A stretch of 64,000 bases of DNA. Origin: Iodobacter sp025352645. GTDB lineage: Bacteria; Pseudomonadota; Gammaproteobacteria; Burkholderiales; Chitinibacteraceae. Positions within the stretch are counted from its first letter, which is position 1. Every line of letters begins with the position of its first letter. A model generated the notes under the pieces. That model saw only the letters and a program-made list of their open reading frames with translations, was not told the origin of the DNA and made no database searches. Of the stretch, positions 43,655 to 52,999 are shown in pieces. The position numbers and the translations under genes are program-made. Location: the NCBI RefSeq assembly GCF_033446605.1, contig NZ_JAWQUO010000010.1, forward strand, positions 62,001 to 126,000, written 5' to 3'.

Positions 43655-44839
43655 CTATTTTTTTGCAGGGGCAGCAGGGGCAGCAGGGGCAGACTTTGCC
43701 GCAGCCGCATCAACTGGGCTCACTACCGCGCCAGGGCGTACTTTTTGAATGCCATCGATCATCACCCGCTCGCCGCCTTTTAAACCACTCAAGACGATCC
43801 AATCTTTGCCTGAGAATCCACCGGTTTTCACTGGTGCAGGGCTTACTTTATTGTCGCTCCCCACTACGTAAACAAACTGGCCCTGTGGCGATGAAACAAT
43901 CGCTTGTTGTGGCACACGCACCGTGGCATCCATTGCACCTTGCGCAACCCTTACCGTGGCAAACATGCCAGGCAGTAAAAGATGATCTGGGTTAGGAAAC
44001 TCAGCGCGTAAAGTCACCGTACCGGTCGTTGGATCAATCGTTTGCTCAGCAAATAGCAACTTACCTGAGTGAGCGTAGGCAGTGCCATCTTCTAATAAGA
44101 GATCAACGGGTAAAGTAGCTTGTTTAAGCTTGCCCGCTTTTGTCATTTGCTTTAAACGCAGCAAATCGGCACCAGACTGATTAAAATCCACATAAACCGC
44201 ATCAATTTGCTCGATAGTTGCCAGCGGAGTAGCCGTGCCTTTATTCAGCAATGCGCCTTCTGAAACCAGAGCGCGGCCAATGCGGCCACTGATAGGCGCT
44301 TGTACGCTGGCGTATTCTAGATCCACGCCGCTGCGGCGCACTTCTGCCTCAGCGGCAGCCATTTCGGCTTCTGCTTGCTTAAGCTGCGCTTCAGCCTGAT
44401 CAAACTCTTGACGGCTGACACCCTGCTCCCCCACCAGCTGGCGATAGCGATCAGCGGTTTGCTTGGCAATTGAAACACTCGCCTTGGCTTTAGCCAGTGC
44501 GGCTTTAGCCGTGGCGGCATTGGCCTCTAGTACGCGTGAATCAATCTTAAATAAAGACTGCCCTGCTTTAACCTCACCGCCCTCATTAAAGAGGCGTTTT
44601 TCTAAAATACCATCCACGCGGGCGCGCACTTCGGCAGTGCGTACCGCAGTGATACGGCCACTTAAATCACGCGTTAATGCTGCACTACCTGCCTGAGTGG
44701 TGACCACGGTGACTTCTGGCGGCGGCATTCCACCACCCGCGCCACCCGCAGCGCCTTCTGGCCCACCTTTACCGCAGGCCGCTAATAGACTTGCCGCAGC
44801 TAAAACTAAAACCACACTTTTTTTGAGTGAAGGAAGCAT
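43655..44839 (-). CDS. RND efflux periplasmic adaptor (MexA/AcrA type), system 1
   Basis: 394 residues, ATG 44839 preceded by AAGGA. Lipoprotein signal with LLAAC (Cys22), then a Gly-rich linker, lipoyl/barrel-sandwich halves (VRARVDGILEKRLFNEGGEVKAGQSLFKID and ASVQAPISGRIGRALVSEGALLNKG), a helical hairpin (ANAATAKAALAKAKASVSIAKQTADRY) and the beta-barrel and membrane-proximal domains (DPTTGTVTLRAEFPNPDHLLLPGMFATVR). Bridges permease and outer-membrane factor. The C-terminus is an Ala/Pro/Lys tail. Confidence 0.94.
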   Translation of the reverse strand: MLPSLKKSVVLVLAAASLLAACGKGGPEGAAGGAGGGMPPPEVTVVTTQAGSAALTRDLSGRITAVRTAEVRARVDGILEKRLFNEGGEVKAGQSLFKIDSRVLEANAATAKAALAKAKASVSIAKQTADRYRQLVGEQGVSRQEFDQAEAQLKQAEAEMAAAEAEVRRSGVDLEYASVQAPISGRIGRALVSEGALLNKGTATPLATIEQIDAVYVDFNQSGADLLRLKQMTKAGKLKQATLPVDLLLEDGTAYAHSGKLLFAEQTIDPTTGTVTLRAEFPNPDHLLLPGMFATVRVAQGAMDATVRVPQQAIVSSPQGQFVYVVGSDNKVSPAPVKTGGFSGKDWIVLSGLKGGERVMIDGIQKVRPGAVVSPVDAAAAKSAPAAPAAPAKK

Positions 44840-45080
44840 TGCTAATCCTTAATCCGCTTAATTAAAATATTTACGCCAATAAATTGACGATCCACTTATC
44901 TTTCTGCCAAGGCGCACATGGGCGCTTAGCTGGTTTTTAAAACTAACAACAGATACTTATACCGCCACATTAATAAAAAGGTTTTGCGCCCACCAAACGG
45001 CATCCGCAAGCGAATATAGGGGCGCAGTAAGCTGCGCCCTTAATGCCTGGCAATGCTCACCTATCATCGAAATACCATCT

Positions 45081-45683
45081 TTAACAGGGGCGATAGGCGC
45101 GCAAAAAGCGATCCACAAGCCGCCCAACCTTAGCCTCTTCACCTGCAGGATCTGGCGGCTCGCCACCAAAAAACATTTTCAAACGATCGTAACCACTCAG
45201 CGTATCCAGTAGGTAAGCGGCAGCTTCAAAGGCATCGGCTTGAATTAAGCCACCTTCTTGCATGGCCGTTTCCAAAGTCAGCGCTAATTGCTTGGTGGTG
45301 CGCTCAATACAAAGCTCAAAGTGCCGACGGGCCAAATCTGGGAAACGGGGTGCTTCAGTGGTCAGCACACGGTGCGCACTAATGGACTCTGGCTCCATAA
45401 TCCGCGCCCTAAATGACAAAGCAAATCGCATTAAGCGCTCCCGCACCGTGCCCTCATCCACGGTTAGCGGTGCCAGCATTTCGGCAATACACAGCTCAAT
45501 GGTCAGCTCAAACAAAGCTTGCTTACTGCCAAAACGGTTATAAATCGTTTGCCTTGCCACTCCAGCGCGTTGCGCCACTTTATCTATACTGGCTCGATAA
45601 CCCATTTCGCAAAAAACAAGCTTTGCTGCCTCAACGACAGGATCGCCACTTGTATTCAGCGGCGTAATCTTACTTGTAACCAT
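45081..45683 (-). CDS. TetR family regulator of the divergent efflux operons
   Basis: 200 residues, ATG 45683. N-terminal HTH at about residues 14-60: DPVVEAAKLVFCEMGYRASIDKVAQRAGVARQTIYNRFGSKQALFE, a textbook TetR DNA-binding domain; the C-terminal part resembles TetR_C of AefR/YcdC-like proteins. It heads the minus-strand operon and faces the second pump operon. An 18-bp near-palindrome starts 15 bases upstream of its ATG, so autorepression and control of one or both pumps is likely, with a ligand that is unknown. Confidence 0.92.
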   Translation of the reverse strand: MVTSKITPLNTSGDPVVEAAKLVFCEMGYRASIDKVAQRAGVARQTIYNRFGSKQALFELTIELCIAEMLAPLTVDEGTVRERLMRFALSFRARIMEPESISAHRVLTTEAPRFPDLARRHFELCIERTTKQLALTLETAMQEGGLIQADAFEAAAYLLDTLSGYDRLKMFFGGEPPDPAGEEAKVGRLVDRFLRAYRPC

Positions 45684-46091
45684 TATCTTCTCTCAACTTG
45701 GACTGGACAGTCTAATCCATAAAAAATGTAAAGTGAACTCATTTGCATACAACAAAAAGCGCCATATTTTTAGGATTGAGCAACACCAAGGCATTCAGGG
45801 CAAAATTAAGCACTCAATAAGCTGTTTTTTTACGCATCAAAAGACACATTTTTTTAAGCTTTTGGCATATTTCACGGCAGTGCATCTTTAAACAACTAAT
45901 CTGACAAGATAATAGTGTGATTTTTTCGAATGAAATATGCACTAGCTCCCCCTATTAAACCCTTATACCCTGACTGGCCACTCTTTCAAGCAATGCAAAC
46001 AGCATTAAGTAAGCAGCTGTTTCCTATCTCTTTTTTGCGGCACTTCATATAAAAATTCAATACTTCAAACCCTATAGCTGGAGATCACCTG
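45684..46091. other. Divergent promoter region between two efflux operons
   Basis: 408 bases without a gene, AT-rich in the middle. It holds the TetR operator candidate near 45698 and must contain promoters for tetR and for the plus-strand pump. No second copy of the operator motif is seen close to 46092. Confidence 0.5.
45698..45715. promoter_or_regulatory. Candidate TetR operator
   Basis: TTGGACTGGACAGTCTAA: perfect 5-bp arms GACTG / CAGTC with 2-base spacer, extended by TT/AA with one mismatched pair. It lies 15-32 bases upstream of the tetR ATG, where a repressor would block transcription. The size fits TetR-family operators. Confidence 0.55.
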
Positions 46092-47249
46092 ATGAAACAG
46101 GGTACTAGGTTGTTACCAAAAACTTTTCACCTGAGCGCCCTTGCCTTACTCATCTTATTGAGTGCCTGTGAGCAAAAAACTGGCCCCAGCGCACCGCCGC
46201 CAGCCCCAGTGAGTTTCATTGAATTAAAACCTACAGATGTTGTACTTAATAAAGAAATGGTGGGTGAAACGGCCGGCTATCGTGATATTGAAGTTCGCTC
46301 CCGCGTGAACGGCATCTTATTAAAAAGAACCTATATAGAAGGCGCGCAAGTACAAGCAGGACAAGTGCTTTTTGAAATTGATCCAGAGCCTTATAAAGCC
46401 ACCCTTGATCAAGCCAAAGGCCAGCTTTCACAAGAAACATCCAAGCTAGAAAAAGCTCGTGCCGATCGCGATCGAATTATTCCGCTATTTAAAGAAAACG
46501 CAGTCAGCCGCAAAGATTACGACGACGCTTTATCCGCCTACACCTCAGCCCTTGCCAGTACGCAAACGGCGCAAGCCAGTGTAAAACAAGCCGAGCTTAA
46601 TTTGGGTTACACCAAGGTAACAGCGCCTTTCTCCGGCACTACCAGTAAGCTGGTGCAATCAGAAGGCAGCTTGATTTCTGCCACGGGTGATTCGGGCCGC
46701 CTGACGACGATTTCTCAACTTGATCCGCTCTATGTTAATTTTTCTTACTCTGAGCAAGATCGGCAAGAGCTAGAAGCCGCCTCCCGTAGCGGCCAAGTCA
46801 CCTTAAACGAAAGCTTTAAAGCCAAAATTAAGCTAGCCGATGGCAGCAACTACGCGCAAACCGGCTTGATTAATTTCTCTGACAACCGAGTCGATCCTAA
46901 AACCGGCACGATTCGCGCACGCGCTATTTTCAAAAACCCCAAGGGTGATTTACTACCAGGGCAATTTGTTCGCGTCACACTAGAGCTTGGCAAACGCAAA
47001 AACACGCTTTTAGTGCCTGAACGCGCCGTGGTGCAATCACAAGCCGATCATATTGTGATGACCTTAGGTGAAGGCAATAAAGTCGTGCCTATCCCCGTTA
47101 AGCTAGGCTCGGTGATTGATGGCAAGGTGATTATTGAAGCCGGCCTAAAAGCGGGGCAAAAAGTGATTGTGGATGGGCTGATGAAAGCCAAGCCAGGCTC
47201 AGTGGTTAACCCCAGCCCTGCCAGCGCTGCTGCTGCACCAAAGGAATAA
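46092..47249 (+). CDS. RND efflux periplasmic adaptor (AcrA/MexA type), system 2
   Basis: 385 residues, ATG 46092 after CTGGAG. Lipoprotein signal with LLSAC (Cys27), then lipoyl halves (IEVRSRVNGILLKRTYIEGAQVQAGQVLFEIDPEPY and YTKVTAPFSGTTSKLVQSEGSLIS), the helical hairpin (LDQAKGQLSQETSKLEKARADRDRIIPLF) and a barrel domain (VDPKTGTIRARAIFKNPKGDLLPGQFVRVTL). Only moderately similar to the system 1 adaptor, so the two pumps are not a recent duplication. Two bases separate it from the permease. Confidence 0.94.
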   Translation: MKQGTRLLPKTFHLSALALLILLSACEQKTGPSAPPPAPVSFIELKPTDVVLNKEMVGETAGYRDIEVRSRVNGILLKRTYIEGAQVQAGQVLFEIDPEPYKATLDQAKGQLSQETSKLEKARADRDRIIPLFKENAVSRKDYDDALSAYTSALASTQTAQASVKQAELNLGYTKVTAPFSGTTSKLVQSEGSLISATGDSGRLTTISQLDPLYVNFSYSEQDRQELEAASRSGQVTLNESFKAKIKLADGSNYAQTGLINFSDNRVDPKTGTIRARAIFKNPKGDLLPGQFVRVTLELGKRKNTLLVPERAVVQSQADHIVMTLGEGNKVVPIPVKLGSVIDGKVIIEAGLKAGQKVIVDGLMKAKPGSVVNPSPASAAAAPKE

Positions 47250-47251
47250 GC

Positions 47252-50200
47252 ATGTTTTCAAAATTCTTTATTGAGCGGCCTATTTTTTCCAGCGTGATTT
47301 CCATCATCATCGTGCTGGCGGGCTTGGCCGCAATGCGCTCCCTTCCTATTGAGCAATACCCTGGCATTACACCGCCCGTGGTTTCGGTTACGGCGGTTTA
47401 CCCAGGCGCCACCCCAGAAGTGATTGCTCAAACGGTGGCCGCACCGCTCGAGCAACAAATTAATGGCGTAGAGCATATGATTTATGTGCAATCTGGCTCC
47501 GCTTCAAACGGCCAGATGAGCATGAATGTGTACTTTGAAATTGGTACCGATCCTGACCAAGCCACGATTAACGTGAATAACCGTGTCTCTGCGGCCCTAG
47601 CCCAGCTGCCTGAAGAGGTAAAGCGCCAAGGGGTAACGGTTAAGAAAAAATCCACGTCTATCTTAGAAGTTGTGGCCTTGAACTCGCCCAATGGCCGCTA
47701 CGACACCACCTATCTGTCTAACTATGCCCAGCTCAATATCGTGGACGAGCTAAAACGCCTGCCTGGGGTGGGTGATTTAAGTATGTTTGGTGGCACGGAT
47801 TACGCCATGCGCGTTTGGCTGCGCCCTGATCGGCTCGCCCAGCTTAAACTTTCTCCTTCTGACGTCATTGCGGCCATTCGTGAGCAAAACGCCCAGTTTG
47901 CTGCAGGTAAAATTGGTGCGCAACCGACCACCGCGCCGATTGATTTTACTTACACGGTAAATACTCAAGGCCGTTTAAAAGACGCCAAAGAGTTTGAAAA
48001 CATCATCATCCGCTCTACCTCTGACGGGGCAAAAATTCGTCTGAAAGACGTGGCCCGCGTTGAAATGGGCGGCAAAGACTACGACTTGCAAGCGCGTTTA
48101 AATGGCAAATCCGCCGTCGCCATTGGCCTGTATCTGCAGCCCGGTGCCAACGCGGTTGCCGTCGCTGCCGCTGTTAAAGCCAAGATGGAAGAACTAAAGG
48201 TACGCTTCCCCGAAGGCATTGCTTACTCCATCCCTTATGACACCACCGAATTCGTTAAAATTTCGATTGAGGAAGTGGTACATACGCTGTTCGAAGCGAT
48301 TATTTTAGTATTTATCGTGGTTTACCTTTTCTTACAAAACTTCCGCGCCACGCTGATCCCCTGCATTGCCGTACCGATTTCCTTGATTGGTACCTTTGCT
48401 GGCATGTTGATACTCGGCTTTTCGATCAACCTCTTAACCCTGTTTGGGATGGTATTGGCCATTGGTATCGTGGTGGATGACGCCATTGTGGTGCTGGAAA
48501 ACGTTGAGCGGATCATGAGCGAGACTAAATGCTCCGCTAAAGAAGCCTCCATCCAAGCCATGCAAGAAGTCGCTGGCCCCGTAATCGCCATTGTTTTAGT
48601 GCTGTGCGCCGTATTCTTGCCCGTCGCCTTTATGGGGGGCATGACCGGTGTAATGTATAAGCAATTTGCCGTGACCATTGCGGTTTCGGTGGTGATCTCA
48701 GGGATTGTGGCCTTAACACTCACCCCAGCGCTGTGCGCTATTTTGCTAAAAAACAACCATCAAAAACCAGCTCGTTTCTTTGTGTGGTTTAACAATAGCT
48801 TTGATCGCCTCACCAATGGCTATGTAAGCGGCGTAGCCTTTTTAAACCGCCGTGTTGGCGTAGCGTTTATTTTATTTGCGGCCATCTTACTGGCGATTTT
48901 TGTCTTACTGCAAAAAGTACCCGGTGCACTGGTGCCCGATGAAGATCAAGGTACTTTAATCAGCGCGGTCATGCTGCCTGATGCGTCTTCGCTGAACCGC
49001 ACGGCGGCGTCTAGTGATCAATTTGAAAAAATGTTGATGGCAAATAAAAATGTCGAAAACGTGGTTTCATTTGTTGGCTTTGATATTTTGTCTGGCGCGG
49101 TGATTAGCAATAGCGGCATTGTGTTCTCAACGCTTAAAGATTGGAAAGAGCGTAAAGATCCCGCCGATAGCTCCTTTGCACTGGCTAAAACCTTTCAAGG
49201 CATGGCGTATATGGGGATGAAAGATGGCTTTGCGGCCACCTTTAACCCTCCGGCTATTCAAGGGATGTCGACCACTGGCGGGATTGAGGCTTATTTGCAA
49301 AATCGCGGCACCGGTAATACGGCAGAGTTTTCACAAGCCACCCAGCGCTTTGTTGACGAAGCTAAAAAGCGCCCTGAGTTTGCCAGTGTATCCACCACCT
49401 TCCGCGCCAATGTACCGCAAATCTATCTTGATCTAGATCGCGAAAAAGCCAAAGCACTCGGCGTAAGCATCAACCAAGTATTCGACACCATGCAAGCCAC
49501 CTTTGGCCAAGTGTATGTCAATGACTTCAACCAATTTGGCCGCACTTATCGTGTGCAATTGCAATCTGAAGCGGATTACCGTGCCCGCCCAGATGATATT
49601 CGTAATGTTTATGTGCGCTCAGATAAAGGCGACATGATTCCGCTGACCAGCTTGGTTAAAGTCAAAACCTCGGCGGGCCCAGAATTGGTTGAGCGTTTTA
49701 ACGTTTTCCAAGCTGCAAAAATCATGGCTCAACCCGCAGCAGGCATCAGCTCTGGTCAGGCCATTAAGGCGCTAGAAGAAGTAGAAGCCAACGTGATGAG
49801 CTCTGATTACAAGCTGCAATGGACGGGATCTGCCTACCAAGAAAAATCGGCAGGCTCTTCAGCTGCGCTGGCCTTTGGCTTCGGTATTATCATGGTGTTC
49901 TTAATCTTGGCTGCGCAGTACGAACGCTGGACACTGCCTATTGCCGTGATCAGTGCCGTGCCTTTTGCGCTATTTGGAGCCTTGCTTTCGGTTTATCTTA
50001 CCGGCCTCACCAACGACGTTTACTTCCAGATTGGCCTTGTTACCCTAGTGGGGCTAGCGGCTAAAAATGCCATTTTGATTGTTGAATTTGCCGTGATGAA
50101 GCATGAAGAAGGAATGAGTTTGCTGGATTCCGCACTTTCGGCGGCCCGCTTACGTTTCCGCCCAATTGTGATGACATCCTTGGCCTTTATTTTAGGCTGC

Positions 50201-50389
50201 GTACCGCTCGTCACCTCTAGCGGCGCAGGCTCGGCCAGCCGCCACTCACTGGGCACGCCAGTGATTGGTGGGATGTTGGCCGCCACCTTTATTGCCATTT
50301 TCTTTATTCCGCTCTTCTTCCGTTTAATTATGAAAAGCAGCGAGAAAAAAGCCGCTGCCCACCCAGAAGCTGGAGATCACCATGCGTAA
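47252..50389 (+). CDS. RND efflux permease (AcrB/MexB, HAE1 type), system 2
   Basis: 1045 residues, the same length as the system 1 permease. MFSKFFIERPIFSSVISIIIVLAG start, proton-relay Asp pair in GIVVDDAIVVLENVERIM, and LVGLAAKNAILIVEFAVMKHEEG in TM10. AAGGA of its ribosome binding site is inside the adaptor's last codons, so translation is coupled. Exports drugs or metabolites as a trimer. Overlaps the outer-membrane factor gene by 8 bases, giving a compact three-gene operon. Confidence 0.95.
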   Translation: MFSKFFIERPIFSSVISIIIVLAGLAAMRSLPIEQYPGITPPVVSVTAVYPGATPEVIAQTVAAPLEQQINGVEHMIYVQSGSASNGQMSMNVYFEIGTDPDQATINVNNRVSAALAQLPEEVKRQGVTVKKKSTSILEVVALNSPNGRYDTTYLSNYAQLNIVDELKRLPGVGDLSMFGGTDYAMRVWLRPDRLAQLKLSPSDVIAAIREQNAQFAAGKIGAQPTTAPIDFTYTVNTQGRLKDAKEFENIIIRSTSDGAKIRLKDVARVEMGGKDYDLQARLNGKSAVAIGLYLQPGANAVAVAAAVKAKMEELKVRFPEGIAYSIPYDTTEFVKISIEEVVHTLFEAIILVFIVVYLFLQNFRATLIPCIAVPISLIGTFAGMLILGFSINLLTLFGMVLAIGIVVDDAIVVLENVERIMSETKCSAKEASIQAMQEVAGPVIAIVLVLCAVFLPVAFMGGMTGVMYKQFAVTIAVSVVISGIVALTLTPALCAILLKNNHQKPARFFVWFNNSFDRLTNGYVSGVAFLNRRVGVAFILFAAILLAIFVLLQKVPGALVPDEDQGTLISAVMLPDASSLNRTAASSDQFEKMLMANKNVENVVSFVGFDILSGAVISNSGIVFSTLKDWKERKDPADSSFALAKTFQGMAYMGMKDGFAATFNPPAIQGMSTTGGIEAYLQNRGTGNTAEFSQATQRFVDEAKKRPEFASVSTTFRANVPQIYLDLDREKAKALGVSINQVFDTMQATFGQVYVNDFNQFGRTYRVQLQSEADYRARPDDIRNVYVRSDKGDMIPLTSLVKVKTSAGPELVERFNVFQAAKIMAQPAAGISSGQAIKALEEVEANVMSSDYKLQWTGSAYQEKSAGSSAALAFGFGIIMVFLILAAQYERWTLPIAVISAVPFALFGALLSVYLTGLTNDVYFQIGLVTLVGLAAKNAILIVEFAVMKHEEGMSLLDSALSAARLRFRPIVMTSLAFILGCVPLVTSSGAGSASRHSLGTPVIGGMLAATFIAIFFIPLFFRLIMKSSEKKAAAHPEAGDHHA

Positions 50390-51791
50390 ATCTGCGCTCG
50401 CTCTACTGATTGCGGCCACCTTAAGCGCCTGCGCACTGACCCCGCCCGTGGTAGACACCAGTAGCGACCTACCCAGCAGCTGGCGCAGCGATGCCGCCAG
50501 TGATATTGCTATTGGCCAAAATTGGTGGGCTCAATTTAACGACCCCGCCCTAGATGGCTTGATTGCTGCGGCCCAAGCCAATAATCAAAACCTAGTGATT
50601 GCCGCCTCGCGCATCGATGAAGCCCGCGCGGCGCTCGGCATCACCTCGGCTGATCAACTGCCTAGGCTAGATTTAGGTGGCAAAGCGGCCAGGAGCCTTG
50701 CTTCCCAGCAAAACAACATTGCCGTTGGCGATAGCGCAGTGGATAGCTATCGCCTTGGTGCCACCGCATCATGGGAGTTAGACTTATGGGGGCGCATCAA
50801 AAATAGTACCGATGCCGCCAAGGCCGATCTACTCGCCAGCGAATACAACCGTGATGCCATCGCGCTGGCGCTGTATGCCAATGTGGCGCAAACCTATTTT
50901 AATTTGCGCGCACTCGATCAGCAGCTCGCCATTGCCCAAGACACACTCAAAACGCGGCAAGAAAGCTTTCAGCTACGTAAACGGCGCTTTGAGGGGGGGG
51001 TTACCTCTGAGCTAGATATGCGCCAAGCCGAAGTGGAGCTCGCCAGCGCCCAAGCCAGCGTGCCTAGCATTGAGCAAAATATCGCCAAAGTGGCGGGCAG
51101 CCTTGGCATCTTGATTGGCCAAAATCCACGCGCCATGATCGATATTGGCGTGCCACGCGGCAAAATGCTGACCCAAATCAACGTACCGATGAATGTGCCG
51201 CTTGGCCTGCCATCTGAGCTACTGGCCCGCAGGCCAGATATTCAAGCCAGCGAGCAAAGCCTGCGTGCCGCAGGGGCCAGAATTGCCGCCGCTCGCGCCG
51301 CCTACTACCCAACTATTTCATTAACAGGGATATTGGGTTTAGAAAGCGCAGAAATCGGCAATCTATTTACTGGCCCAGCTAAAACGTGGTCTTTTCTTGG
51401 CAACTTGGCCGCACCGCTGTTTGATAATGGCAAAACCGCCGCCAATGTTGATAGCGCCACCGCTCGCCAAAAACAAGCCGTAGCCAGCTACCGCCTGAGC
51501 ATCCAACAAGCCTTTGCCGAAACGCAAAGCGCCTTGGCCGCCCGCAGCAGCAGCGTAAAAATCGTGGCCGCCCAGCAGCAGCAGTTTGACTCGCTAACTC
51601 GGCAATTAAAACTCGCCACCCTGCGCTACGACAACGGCTTTTCTAGCTACTTAGAAGTCTTGGATGCACAAAGATCCTTATTCCAAGCCCAGCTCAACCT
51701 AGCCGCAGCCCAACGCGATCAACTCTCCGCCACCGTGGACCTATACAAAGCCCTAGGCGGCGGCTGGAAAGCCCCAAGCCACGTTAGCTAA
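50382..51791 (+). CDS. RND efflux outer-membrane factor (NodT/OprM type), system 2
   Basis: 469 residues, start ATG 50382 inside the permease end. Lipoprotein signal with LSAC (Cys17). TolC-type helices: LVIAASRIDEARAALGITSADQLPRLDLGG, SEQSLRAAGARIAAARAAYYPTISLTG and the ending LRYDNGFSSYLEVLDAQRSLFQAQLNLAAAQRDQLSATVDLYKALGGGW. Completes the second tripartite pump; a long hairpin follows its stop. Confidence 0.94.
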   Translation: MRKSALALLIAATLSACALTPPVVDTSSDLPSSWRSDAASDIAIGQNWWAQFNDPALDGLIAAAQANNQNLVIAASRIDEARAALGITSADQLPRLDLGGKAARSLASQQNNIAVGDSAVDSYRLGATASWELDLWGRIKNSTDAAKADLLASEYNRDAIALALYANVAQTYFNLRALDQQLAIAQDTLKTRQESFQLRKRRFEGGVTSELDMRQAEVELASAQASVPSIEQNIAKVAGSLGILIGQNPRAMIDIGVPRGKMLTQINVPMNVPLGLPSELLARRPDIQASEQSLRAAGARIAAARAAYYPTISLTGILGLESAEIGNLFTGPAKTWSFLGNLAAPLFDNGKTAANVDSATARQKQAVASYRLSIQQAFAETQSALAARSSSVKIVAAQQQQFDSLTRQLKLATLRYDNGFSSYLEVLDAQRSLFQAQLNLAAAQRDQLSATVDLYKALGGGWKAPSHVS

Positions 51792-51809
51792 AAGCGCTAT
51801 ATTCAGCAG

Positions 51810-51849
51810 ACTAAGCCCAAGCCAAGGATTCTTGGTTTGGGCTTAGTTT
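51810..51849 (+). terminator. Terminator of efflux operon 2
   Basis: ACTAAGCCCAAGCCAAG and CTTGGTTTGGGCTTAGT form a 17-bp stem (one G-T pair) with a 4-nt loop, followed by TTG. 18 bases after the stop of the outer-membrane factor. Confidence 0.75.
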
Positions 51850-51884
51850 GTAGAGGATAAGGAAGCAAGTAGGCGCTGAGGCGT

Positions 51885-51916
51885 AAAAAAGCCCACTTAT
51901 GCGGTAAGTGGGCTTT
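51885..51916 (-). terminator. Terminator of the tRNA-Gly gene
   Basis: AAAGCCCACTTA (51888-51899) and TAAGTGGGCTTT (51905-51916) form a perfect 12-bp stem; on the minus strand it is followed by T's (complement of 51885-51890). Located seven bases after the 3' CCA of the tRNA. Confidence 0.88.
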
Positions 51917-51922
51917 AAAATA

Positions 51923-51996
51923 TGGAGCGGGCGATGAGAATCGAACTCACGGCGCTAGCTTGGGAAGCTAGGGTATTACCATTATACGACGCCCGC
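51923..51996 (-). tRNA. tRNA-Gly (anticodon CCC)
   Basis: 74 nt on the minus strand including an encoded CCA. Acceptor arms GCGGGCG / CGCCCGC pair fully; the D arm contains ATGGTAAT; the anticodon stem CTAGC / GCTAG encloses loop TTCCCAA, giving anticodon CCC (reads GGG). The T arm has GTTCGATTC. Single tRNA with its own terminator; no integrated element is seen beside it. Confidence 0.95.
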
Positions 51997-52338
51997 TGTG
52001 TATTGCTGACGCATTGTAAGTGCTAGGCATGATTTTTGCAAGCTTGCCTAATGTTAATATTTAATCTGATTAGTCACATTTGCAATGCTGGTATCGAGAT
52101 ACTCGGGAGCTAAAGCCTTGAGCATAAACCAAAATACACACTATTTTCTGATCAGTAATATCGCACAACATGCTTGTATTTAGATTCTCTCTCTAGCCAA
52201 AATCTAGACGCAAAGTAACAAAATCTCTGTTTTTCATAAAAATAAACATCGGAAATAATGCCTTATCAGCCGCTTCACAGCGATTGATACTGAGCTGAGC
52301 AAGCTTGCTAAAGAGTGTTTTTGATCATCTTGAGCACT
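51997..52338. other. Intergenic stretch upstream of the tRNA
   Basis: About 340 bases between the tRNA and the HAD gene. It must contain the tRNA promoter; GCAAGCTTGC occurs once near 52038 and a related AGCAAGCTTGCT near 52298. Nothing else recognised. Confidence 0.4.
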
Positions 52339-52956
52339 TTAATTCTCAATAAAAGGTTTAAAAAATGGATGCGTAGCGGCCTCTAGCATTTCTTTATCCC
52401 CTGCCGAATCGCCGTAAGCATAGAGCTCTATATCTGCAAGGGGGCCGACTAGCAATTCAAGCTGCACTGTTTTTCCTATGCCACGGCAATTAGCGCCTAA
52501 TAAACGCCCACTTAATACATTATTGTTGGCAGATAGGCGTGTACAGAGCAAATCATCAAAGCCAAGCCGCTTTACCATTGGCTCTAAATAAAGATCAAGC
52601 GATGCGCTTACCATAATTAAACGATGCCCCTGCTGCTTATGCCAATTTATTTTCTCAATTGCGGCGGGGCGAAACCAGCGTTCTATTTCTTTTGCATGCT
52701 CTTTGCCTATTGCTTGCAATTTATCGAGTGATTGACCAACAAATAATTTAGCCACTATTTTTTCTTTAAAGCTATCCCGATTAGAGATGCCAACGCCAAC
52801 TTTAATGGCCTCCCCCACTAAAGAAAATAAAGCCAAATACACGGCACGTTTGCCGAAAGCTTTTTTTAGATAAGGGATAAAAGTGTCTTTTGTGGTAATC
52901 GTGCCATCAAAATCAAATGCTGCCACAACAGGTTTTATAAAATGGCTTTGCGTCAA
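52339..52956 (-). CDS. HAD-IB family hydrolase (SerB-like phosphatase)
   Basis: 205 residues, TTG start at 52956 with AGGAG about eight bases upstream. HAD motif I DFDGTIT near residue 15 (nucleophile Asp), motif II Ser in LIMVSASLDLYLEP, and motif III/IV YAYGDSAGDKEML. The cap fits subfamily IB (phosphoserine phosphatase-like, which often act on lysophospholipids or phosphorylated alcohols). Substrate unknown. It precedes nothing in its operon; FUSC gene lies 43 bases upstream on the same strand. Confidence 0.87.
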   Translation of the reverse strand: MTQSHFIKPVVAAFDFDGTITTKDTFIPYLKKAFGKRAVYLALFSLVGEAIKVGVGISNRDSFKEKIVAKLFVGQSLDKLQAIGKEHAKEIERWFRPAAIEKINWHKQQGHRLIMVSASLDLYLEPMVKRLGFDDLLCTRLSANNNVLSGRLLGANCRGIGKTVQLELLVGPLADIELYAYGDSAGDKEMLEAATHPFFKPFIEN

Positions 52957-52999
52957 GTTATCACTCCTATATTAAATAGATTGATCAATATAAATAAGC

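Noticed and set aside
51923..51996. tRNA-Gly as an integration site
   Set aside because: No integrase, direct repeat of the tRNA 3' end or foreign-looking segment nearby.
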